Source of the DNA: Myxococcales bacterium
GTDB taxonomy: Bacteria > Myxococcota_C > UBA6777
NCBI GenBank assembly: GCA_027005175.1
Contig: JALTMC010000180.1
Span: 1 to 23,612, forward strand
Direction of reading: 5' to 3'
Length of the DNA stretch: 23,612 bases
Within the stretch, counting starts at the first letter, position 1, and each line of letters starts with the position of its first letter. The position numbers were made by a program, and so were the translations under genes. Positions 9,247 to 16,177 of this stretch are shown one piece after another. The notes under the pieces were generated by a model that was given only the letters and a program-made list of their open reading frames with translations, was not told the DNA's origin and ran no database searches.

Positions 9247-10721
9247 GCGGGAAACGACATCTGAGACTTGGCCACCAACTGCGTGATGAGATCAGTGGCT
9301 ATCTTCAAAAAGGACTGCTCAAAGATCCTCGCATTGGCTTTGCATCTATTTCTGGCGTTCGACTGAGTAAAGACCTTCGACATGCGAAGGTCTTTGTCAG
9401 CGTCTTTGGCTCCGACGAAGAAAGTACATCGACGGTGCTCGCGCTTCAAAATGCACGCAGCTTTATTCGACGACAACTGGGGAAAGACCTACACATACGT
9501 CGAGTTCCTGATCTGACCTTTGTGCAAGATGACTCCATCGCAGAGGGCATCCGTATTAGTCTAATCGTCGATCAGGTGATCAGCCAAGAAGAGTCCGCGA
9601 AATCGGAGGACGACGAATATTCAGATGACCTGGATGATGAAAATCCACCCCATTTACCGGACGAAAGAATGAATGCAGATACAGCCTTAACGGCTTCAGA
9701 GGCTCCCTCTCTCCCTACCGAAACAGTATCCGAATCTCTCTCGTGGGAGCCCATTGTCAAGGCTATCTCCGATGGACAACGTTTTTTGCTTACAGGTCAT
9801 CGTCACCCTGATGGCGACTCTCTCGGTGCTGTCACCGGACTCTATGGTGTGTTGAAAGCATTGGGAAAAGAGGCTGTGATCTTTAATGATGCACCTCTAC
9901 CAGAACAATTTCACTTCTTGCCCTACGCAGAGTTGACGCAAACCAGTATCGCTCCCGATGATCGCTTTGATGTTACTATCTTGTGCGATTGTGGAAGTGC
10001 TAACCGAGCAGGGCACGGCTTTCCCTCTTCCCCTGAACAGCGCGGCACCTTTGTGGTGATCGATCATCATCAAACGTCTGAGATGGAAGGTGATGTTATC
10101 TACAATGATCCGTCTGCGGCAGCGGTGGGCATGCTGATCTATGAACTGGCGCAAGCCTTGGATGTTACTATCACCCAAGATATCGCGAAAAGCCTTTACA
10201 CTGCGATTTTGTCGGATACAGGTTCGTTTCGCTACGACAAAACGAACCCCCATGTGCTTCGTGTTGCGGCTGACCTTCTGGAAACAGGGATCAAACCCTG
10301 GGACATCTCCTCCGCTCTCTATGAATCAGCACCTATCGCAAGACAAAGACTGCTGGCCCGCACCCTCGATACTTTGGATATCTTGGCTGACGGAAAATTG
10401 GCGACGATTCACATTACCTCGGATATGTTTGATGCCACAGGTGCTTTGCCTCACATGACAGATGGCTTTATCAACTTTGCGCGTGGTATCAAAGGTGTCG
10501 AAGTGGCTGTGATGTTTCGAAAGCAAGAAGGTGGATGGAAACTCAGCTTCCGATCTCGTGGTCGGATCAATGTTGCTGATGTCGCCTCCCAACTCGGCGG
10601 CGGCGGGCATCGAAACGCAGCAGGGACATTCTTAAATGGCTCTCTGGAAGATGTGAAAGAGTCTGTTTGTGAGAGTCTCATGAATGTGCTCCAAAAAGAA
10701 TTTTTGTCTGTGGAGGCGTAG
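9243..10721 (+). CDS. rbfA: RbfA-NrnA fusion: ribosome-binding factor A joined to DHH/DHHA1 phosphoesterase
   Basis: Two proteins that are normally separate neighbours are joined in one 492-residue reading frame. Residues 1-115 are RbfA, a KH-type 30S maturation factor; recognisable phrases are GLLKDPRIGFASISGVRLSKD and the RVPDLTFVQDDSIAEG end. Residues 116-168 are a Ser/Asp/Glu-rich linker. Residues 169-492 are a DHH-DHHA1 phosphoesterase of the NrnA type, which degrades nanoRNA and dephosphorylates pAp. Its metal motifs are intact: HRHPDGDS (187-193), CDCGS (249-252), DHH (274-276), SDTGSFRY and GGGGH (452-456). The start overlaps the ylxP stop, suggesting translational coupling, and truB follows after nine bases. 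No stop or ribosome binding site is visible at the junction, so the fusion looks genuine. Confidence 0.92.
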   Translation: MSGKRHLRLGHQLRDEISGYLQKGLLKDPRIGFASISGVRLSKDLRHAKVFVSVFGSDEESTSTVLALQNARSFIRRQLGKDLHIRRVPDLTFVQDDSIAEGIRISLIVDQVISQEESAKSEDDEYSDDLDDENPPHLPDERMNADTALTASEAPSLPTETVSESLSWEPIVKAISDGQRFLLTGHRHPDGDSLGAVTGLYGVLKALGKEAVIFNDAPLPEQFHFLPYAELTQTSIAPDDRFDVTILCDCGSANRAGHGFPSSPEQRGTFVVIDHHQTSEMEGDVIYNDPSAAAVGMLIYELAQALDVTITQDIAKSLYTAILSDTGSFRYDKTNPHVLRVAADLLETGIKPWDISSALYESAPIARQRLLARTLDTLDILADGKLATIHITSDMFDATGALPHMTDGFINFARGIKGVEVAVMFRKQEGGWKLSFRSRGRINVADVASQLGGGGHRNAAGTFLNGSLEDVKESVCESLMNVLQKEFLSVEA

Positions 10722-10730
10722 AGCATACCG

Positions 10731-11615
10731 ATGGACGGATTGCTGGTTCTCGATAAACCTGACGGTCTCACTTCGATGGCTGCTGTCTCTCGGGTAAAGC
10801 GAGCACTTGGGATCCGCAAAGCGGGTCACACCGGGACACTGGACCCGATCGCGACAGGTGTTCTGCCGATCTGTTTGGGGCAGGCCACTCGGATCTCTGG
10901 CGAACTACTGACAAGTGAGAAGTCCTATCGTGCCCAACTCATGCTGGGTATCGCAACAGATACTCATGACGCGGAAGGACAGGTCCTCGAAACAACCGCA
11001 CTATCCGATGATCTCAACGCTGCCATCTTTGATTCTTCCCTCGCCGAGTGGCGGGGAGAGGTGGAACAAATTCCACCTGCCTTTTCTGCACTCAAAGTCA
11101 AAGGCCAGCGAGCGTACAAACTGGCACGTGAAGGAAAAAAGGTCAAACTCGCAGCACGCAAGGTTGTCATCTCACGCCTGGAACTGGAGGCTTGGGAGCC
11201 ACCTTATGCTACGATTCTTTGTGATGTCTCCAAAGGAACTTATATCCGATCCATCATTCGCGATGTAGGCACTGCTCTCGGTTGTGGAGCACATATGACA
11301 GCCTTGCGACGACTTCGAGTGGGCTCCTATGGGCTTGAACAAGCCGTCCCTTTGCAAGTTCTTCAAGACAACCCAGAGGCTGCACACTCGTATGTGATTC
11401 CACTGGTGGACCTGTTCTCTTCCTATCCAACCATAGAAGCCAACGACCACGAAGAGCGGTTGTTTCGCAATGGTGCCATCCCCCACTCCTTTGCGGAGCA
11501 TGAGCCTCAAAAAGCCTCACCTCACCGTGTACTCTCTGCCCAAGGTAAGATCCTCGCCCTGATCGAACACGACCAAACCGAATGGAAGCTTATACGCGTC
11601 TTCCCACGCAGTTAA
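10731..11615 (+). CDS. truB: tRNA pseudouridine(55) synthase TruB
   Basis: TruB isomerises U55 in the T-loop of tRNAs to pseudouridine and also acts as a tRNA chaperone. The 294-residue protein starts in the canonical way (GLLVLDKPDGLTS) and contains the catalytic motif GHTGTLDPIATG, with the nucleophilic aspartate at residue 38. Further motifs are the conserved PPAFSALKVKGQRAYKLAR stretch and the GTYIRSIIRDVG motif. A short C-terminal PUA-like domain fills the last 60 residues or so. GGAGG (10712-10716), inside the end of the preceding gene, lies 14 bases before the ATG. It is the last gene of the cluster. The tandem repeat starting at 11616 and a convergent gene follow. Confidence 0.97.
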   Translation: MDGLLVLDKPDGLTSMAAVSRVKRALGIRKAGHTGTLDPIATGVLPICLGQATRISGELLTSEKSYRAQLMLGIATDTHDAEGQVLETTALSDDLNAAIFDSSLAEWRGEVEQIPPAFSALKVKGQRAYKLAREGKKVKLAARKVVISRLELEAWEPPYATILCDVSKGTYIRSIIRDVGTALGCGAHMTALRRLRVGSYGLEQAVPLQVLQDNPEAAHSYVIPLVDLFSSYPTIEANDHEERLFRNGAIPHSFAEHEPQKASPHRVLSAQGKILALIEHDQTEWKLIRVFPRS

Positions 11616-11779
11616 ATCAAGCTCGATAGAAGAGTTTTTTACAAGTTCGATGGAAGAGCTTTCATCAAGTTCGATGGAAGAGGCTTTATCAAGTTTGATG
11701 GAAGAGCTTTCATCAAGTTCGATGGAAGAGGCTTTATCAAGTTGGAAGAGGCTTTATCAAGTTCGATGGAAGAGGCTTC
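11616..11779. repeat. Seven-unit, about 24-bp tandem repeat between truB and the M16-like gene
   Basis: Units start at 11616, 11641, 11664, 11688, 11712, 11736 and 11756. The consensus is ATCAAGTTCGATGGAAGAGG plus CTTT. Units 3 to 5 are 24 bp, unit 6 has lost CGAT (20 bp), and the outer units are more diverged, as expected if the array grew from the middle. The first unit starts immediately after the truB stop codon and ends in T6, with a weak GCTC/GAGT stem that may terminate truB. The array fills the convergent gap and codes for nothing convincing. Confidence 0.9.
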
Positions 11780-11792
11780 TCTTGGGGTGATG

Positions 11793-13421
11793 CTATTCTT
11801 CGGTGCGGCGAGTGCGTCGGAGGATGATGTCGAGAAGTAACCAGACCAGGATGATTGTACCGATGAAGAGTGCGATGCGTTGCATGGAGAGAGGTCGATT
11901 CGCACCGCGTAGAGACAGATCACGAGCCATGAAAAGTAGGGCTAGTTGACGAATGGTGGTGGGCTTTAGAGTTTTGAGGATGGGTTGTAGCTGTGAGGGG
12001 GGCTGCTTGGCTGTGGATGCTTTCTGTGGAGGTAGCAGTAGCTGTGGCCACAAGAGTTGGGCCACTCCTGCGCTGGACTCCTGCATCTGCTGCAACTTCA
12101 TTTGTGTTTCTCGCAAATGCAACTGTACACGCTGTTCCAAAGTCGGTCGATAGCGCTTCATCTGCAATTCACCCAATGTTTGCTTGATATGTTTTTGTAG
12201 TCTGCCACGGGAGAGGGGTTTTGCAGGGATTGCGACAACCAAAAAACCATTCTTGGCAGAGGGTTGCAAATAGCTCTGTATGGGAAAGGGGTTACCAAAT
12301 TTTAGGTTCATCTGGTAACTCAATTCACGCAGGGCGACGTGTTGAAGGATTTGCAATGGGATATAACTCTGACGATGCAACGCAGGCAGTTGGTACAGCG
12401 AAAACAATTGTTGTCGAACCAACAAGGAGCGCGTATTAACAGAGGGGTTGGGAGAAGCCTGGGTATACAAGGTTGAGTGTTTCCCCCGTGGCAAGATCAT
12501 CCATGTTTTGTGCATGGTGGCTTTTACTTCGTTGCAATCCACTCCTCCCACGACTAACACCCGCATACGATTGGGGCTATAGAGTGCCTCATAGGCTGTT
12601 TGCAAGGGAAGCCGTTGAATGGAGCGAAAGGTACTTTTCCGACCTCGCAATAAAGCTCCTCGTGACTGTTTGCCAAATAGAAAAGCATCCACGCGCTCCG
12701 ACAGCATGGGTGGTGGAAAAGAACTTGCGGTTTTGGCTAACTCTCCACGCAGGGTGGATGTCAGTGGTTGTTTTTGGAAGGTGTGGAGAGACTGCGCGAT
12801 ATGACTCAATATGCTGGGGATTTGTTTGCGCGTACTACGCAAACGGATCTCTACCCAGTCCTTGCCCAGAATCACACGGTATCGTTGGTCTCCTGGAGGA
12901 AACAGGGAGCGTGCTGGGTTTTTGGGTTGGTTGAGTTGCTTTCGCAGCATATGAGCCAGAAATCGCGATCGTCCAAAGAGACCCTTGGGATCATTGGCGG
13001 TTCCTGCTGCAATTCCAATCCGAACTTCCACAATGTGCCAGTTTGCCTTGCTTTGACACCAAGCCAAAACACCATTACCCAGCGAAATCACTTGTACATT
13101 CGGGTCTGGCTTCTTTGGTAATTGGGTCAAAACTCCGGTGTTGCTGGATGGACGAACGAGCGGACGATGAACTGCTGGAGTACGTCGAGGGGGAGTCGTT
13201 GTCCGGGTTTTCGGCTTTGCTTTCACGAGGGTTTTGGAGGGTCTTGCTTTGGAAGCGGCCTGGCGGGGCTTGACCGATGGAGGTACTCGTCGTGCCGTTG
13301 GGACCTTTGCGCGAACTCCTGTCGGATGACTGGCGGCGGTCTTGTGTGGTTGCGCCGTAGGCGGAACCGCATGTATCGGTGAGAGTATCCAAAGACCCAA
13401 AGTCAGTTGTGTCAAGAGCAT
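11793..13421 (-). CDS. Membrane-anchored M16 (insulinase/pitrilysin) peptidase-like protein, catalytic motif lost
   Basis: Numbering here is from an upstream ATG at 13433; I chose the ATG at 13421 (residue 5) because GGAG lies six bases before it. The layout is a signal peptide to about residue 22, a Pro/Lys/Arg/Ala-rich disordered stretch (25-105), two M16-like halves, and a transmembrane helix (520-539) with a basic cytoplasmic end. Family marks include the phrase VEVRIGIAAGTANDPKGLFG, a strand SPNRMRVLVVGGVD in the first half, and YQLPALHRQSYIPLQILQ starting the second half. The zinc motif HxxEH, normally HFLEH, reads RFLAH at 157-161, so the zinc and catalytic residues are gone. It resembles the non-catalytic partner subunits of heterodimeric M16 peptidases, but no active partner lies in this window. 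Confidence 0.75.
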   Translation of the reverse strand: MLLTQLTLGLWILSPIHAVPPTAQPHKTAASHPTGVRAKVPTARRVPPSVKPRQAASKARPSKTLVKAKPKTRTTTPPRRTPAVHRPLVRPSSNTGVLTQLPKKPDPNVQVISLGNGVLAWCQSKANWHIVEVRIGIAAGTANDPKGLFGRSRFLAHMLRKQLNQPKNPARSLFPPGDQRYRVILGKDWVEIRLRSTRKQIPSILSHIAQSLHTFQKQPLTSTLRGELAKTASSFPPPMLSERVDAFLFGKQSRGALLRGRKSTFRSIQRLPLQTAYEALYSPNRMRVLVVGGVDCNEVKATMHKTWMILPRGKHSTLYTQASPNPSVNTRSLLVRQQLFSLYQLPALHRQSYIPLQILQHVALRELSYQMNLKFGNPFPIQSYLQPSAKNGFLVVAIPAKPLSRGRLQKHIKQTLGELQMKRYRPTLEQRVQLHLRETQMKLQQMQESSAGVAQLLWPQLLLPPQKASTAKQPPSQLQPILKTLKPTTIRQLALLFMARDLSLRGANRPLSMQRIALFIGTIILVWLLLDIILRRTRRTEE

Positions 13422-13727
13422 CAGCGACTCCATTGAGGGTTTTTATATAGTTTCAAACGTTTAAGTGAGTCATGTTCCTATTCTGGAAGCCTGTCAGCGA
13501 ACTCAGATAGGGTCTTCTCCTGGAGCCTACCTGACCCTGGTCCCATCGCGATTCGATCGGAGCGACGACACCTTAGACGTATTCCTTGTTGCGTCTTCAT
13601 ATCAATTTTACTTGCTGAGAGCAAGGGAAAACCGAGGGGGCTGTGCTTGCGGTTTGTAGCGATAACTCATCTGTGATACCAACAAACCGATATCGGTGAA
13701 TAACATGATGTAGAGGAGATAACAACT
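13422..13727. promoter_or_regulatory. Divergent intergenic region with a 12-bp palindrome before the phosphoglucomutase gene
   Basis: These roughly 300 bases separate two divergent genes and must hold both promoters, although I could not assign clear -35/-10 pairs. A perfect palindrome ACCGATATCGGT (13686-13697) lies 15 bases upstream of the GAGGAG ribosome binding site (13713-13718) of the downstream gene, a good position for an operator. A second short palindrome, AAACGTTT, is at 13456-13463 on the M16-like gene's side. No coding sequence is convincing here. Confidence 0.45.
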
Positions 13728-15923
13728 GTGACAAAGGAAGCCTTGGTACAACAGATCCAGGAAGGATTTGCTTTGCTCTCTGTACCGGATAAGCATAAGC
13801 AGTCAGCCCAAGAGAATCTTCAATTATGGCTGAGTGATGAGATGTTTTCCGTCTATCACCCACAGATGCATGCCCTGATAGACAAAGGGGCATGGTCACT
13901 ACTCCTCGATAGCTTTTATCGTGTGATACCCTTTGGCACAGGAGGTCGTCGTGGAGCGGTAGGGATTGGACCCAATCGTATCAATCCCTACACGATTGGG
14001 ACTTCGGTACAGGGACATGTTGCGTTCTTGCGCAACGCCTTTGGTTCCGATTCTCCTTGCTCTGTTGTGATTGCCTACGATGTTCGCGAATTTCAGGATC
14101 TTCGAGGACACTATCTTCCCGGAATCCCCAATCCATTGATGGGCATGCGTTCAAAAGACTTGGCACACCTTGCGACGGAAGTCTACGCCGCCCACGGTAT
14201 AAAATCGTATCTTCTTCCCACAGAGATCGACACCTATCTCTCCACACCCGAGCTTTCTTTTTTGATTCGTTCGTATGGTGCTCAAGGTGGCTTAAATGTG
14301 AGCGCGTCTCACAACCACCCTGATGATAACGGTGGAAAATTCTACAATGAATATGGTGGTCAGCCTGTACCGCCGACGGATCAAGAGATGCTCTCTTTTG
14401 TCGCTCAAGTCCAAGATGTGCGAACGATGCCCTTTGAAGAGGCGATTACGGAAGGTTGGGTTGAATGGATCACTCCAGAGCAACGAGAGGGATATCTTCA
14501 AGTGAATCTCAAGCTGTTGGAAGGGGTTGATGTCGCTCCTGTGCGTGTCGCTTATACTCCCATGCATGGCACAGGCTCTACCAGCGTTGGGCGACTGTTG
14601 GAGATGGCAGGTCACGATGTACAAATGCTGCCTTCCCAGGCCGCCTTTGACGGGTCGTTTTCGAATGTTCGCTATCGCATGCCAAATCCCGAAGTTCGCG
14701 AAGCGATGCAGGACTTGGTGGACTTCTCCGCCTCCATTCAGGCAGATATCGGTTTGGCTACTGATCCCGACGCTGATCGGATTGGAATGGTGGCTCCCAA
14801 TGCTAAGGGGGAGTTGCGATTTTTTACGGGCAATGAGATCGCCGTCTTGCTGACACACCATCGTCTGAAAACTTTGAAAGAGCGCGGTCAGCTTCCCAGT
14901 CCACCTCTGGTGGTTAAGACCGAAGTCACTACGGATCTCGTTCGAAGGGTCACTGACTCCTTCAACGGCACCTGTTTGGGGGGTCTACTCGTTGGATTTA
15001 AATACATCGGTGCGGCCATTCACGAGTGGGAGATCGGCAACTCCTATCTGGGAGTGTCTGGCACACCAGAGCAGTTTGTGATTGGCTCAGAGGAGAGTCA
15101 TGGCATCTTAATGACCCCTGAAATTCGCGACAAGGATGCCGCAGGAGCAGCACTTCTTCTCGTCGAACTGGCCAGTCGATGCAAAGCCAAAGGTGATAAT
15201 TTGTGTGACTATATGGAGCGGATCTATCGAGAGAATGGTTATTTCCACAATCAGCTTGTCTCTATGGTGATGGAGGGAGCTGTGGGGGTTGCCAATATTC
15301 GTGGAATGCAGACCGCTCTGCGTGAGAATCCACCTGCTTCGATTGCTGGGGTAGAGGTGACTACACATACGGACTTTTGGGATGAATCGGGTCGCTTTGG
15401 TGCTATCCTTTCGGAGACCGATCGCAACTCACGCAATGTTCTGGTTTTCCATCTGGGGGAAGACACACGTATGGTCTTGCGTCCCTCTGGAACGGAGCCC
15501 AAAGCCAAACTGTATGTGGAAGTACGAACAGAGCCCCTGACCGATTCGGACGATCTGGATGTTGTGATCGCGCAAACACAGGCGAAGGCTCAAGAGTTAG
15601 CGGATGCTTTCACGCAAACGGCCCTGCGCAGCATCAACATCGAGATGCCTTTGTTTGCCCTGCGCTCCTCTGATATCCTCTCTCTCGATAAGAAGAAGAT
15701 CTTTGCTGAAGTTCTCCCTCGCTGGGTCGAACGCATGAAAGGGGAAGGGGCTTCAAACACCACAAGCCAACAACAAGCAGATTGGTTGTTGGAACAACTT
15801 CTCCCTGTCAGCGAGCAACCTCAAGGTTTGCTCTCCAATGGATTCCGCTTGTATCTCTCTGAACACGAGATTGAATCTTCTCTTGCGACCACTCTTGAGC
15901 AAGTCTGGAAACTCCTCCCCTAA
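13728..15923 (+). CDS. Phosphoglucomutase/phosphomannomutase family protein
   Basis: Alpha-D-phosphohexomutases interconvert hexose 1- and 6-phosphates, linking glycolysis to glycogen, cell-wall and polysaccharide precursors. All four active-site elements are present. The phosphoserine loop is SASHNHPDDNGGK with Ser194, the metal loop is DPDADR (346-351), the sugar loop is GSEESHG (453-459), and the phosphate loop is RPSGTEPKAK (585-594). A GTPGGRRG-like element (FGTGGRRGA, 69-77) near the N terminus is also typical. At 731 residues it is longer than the usual 450-580, because about 125 residues follow the phosphate-binding domain. A histidine replaces the usual first proline after SHN. The start is GTG, nine bases after GAGGAG. 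Substrate preference cannot be read from the sequence. Confidence 0.93.
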   Translation: MTKEALVQQIQEGFALLSVPDKHKQSAQENLQLWLSDEMFSVYHPQMHALIDKGAWSLLLDSFYRVIPFGTGGRRGAVGIGPNRINPYTIGTSVQGHVAFLRNAFGSDSPCSVVIAYDVREFQDLRGHYLPGIPNPLMGMRSKDLAHLATEVYAAHGIKSYLLPTEIDTYLSTPELSFLIRSYGAQGGLNVSASHNHPDDNGGKFYNEYGGQPVPPTDQEMLSFVAQVQDVRTMPFEEAITEGWVEWITPEQREGYLQVNLKLLEGVDVAPVRVAYTPMHGTGSTSVGRLLEMAGHDVQMLPSQAAFDGSFSNVRYRMPNPEVREAMQDLVDFSASIQADIGLATDPDADRIGMVAPNAKGELRFFTGNEIAVLLTHHRLKTLKERGQLPSPPLVVKTEVTTDLVRRVTDSFNGTCLGGLLVGFKYIGAAIHEWEIGNSYLGVSGTPEQFVIGSEESHGILMTPEIRDKDAAGAALLLVELASRCKAKGDNLCDYMERIYRENGYFHNQLVSMVMEGAVGVANIRGMQTALRENPPASIAGVEVTTHTDFWDESGRFGAILSETDRNSRNVLVFHLGEDTRMVLRPSGTEPKAKLYVEVRTEPLTDSDDLDVVIAQTQAKAQELADAFTQTALRSINIEMPLFALRSSDILSLDKKKIFAEVLPRWVERMKGEGASNTTSQQQADWLLEQLLPVSEQPQGLLSNGFRLYLSEHEIESSLATTLEQVWKLLP

Positions 15924-16177
15924 TCTGCTTATTTGCGCTCAAGTATCATTGGAAAGATCCGTTTAGACTACGTGAGGGACTTCACTATGAGCTTGTTGGT
16001 GAGGGACTTCACTATGATCTTGTTGGTAGAACTTTGTGGTCTTTGTTGACGCTTGAATGGGTGCAAGTTTGCATCGTAGACAAGCTTATATTGAGGACTC
16101 TAATCGTGGTGAGGGCATGTCTTGTGAGAAAGCCTGTGAGAAAGGCATGACCTCGAACTCAAAAGTCGGATGTTACT
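15924..16177. other. Repeat-containing gap between the phosphohexomutase gene and the RLAYQ-repeat gene
   Basis: No gene is visible. The gap holds a 27-bp tandem duplication (15972-16025) and an inverted repeat GAGGGCATG/CATGACCTC (16111-16119 and 16146-16154) whose loop contains two copies of TGTGAGAAAG. I saw no clear terminator for the upstream gene. Confidence 0.5.
15972..16025. repeat. 27-bp tandem duplication
   Basis: GTGAGGGACTTCACTATGA followed by one variable base and CTTGTTG occurs at 15972-15998 and again directly at 15999-16025, with a single mismatch. A recent slippage duplication is the simplest explanation. Confidence 0.9.

Noticed and set aside
12473-12934. A 153-codon + strand frame opposite the M16-like gene
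   Set aside because: It is a shadow of a gene with recognisable domains, signal peptide and anchor, and has no ribosome binding site.
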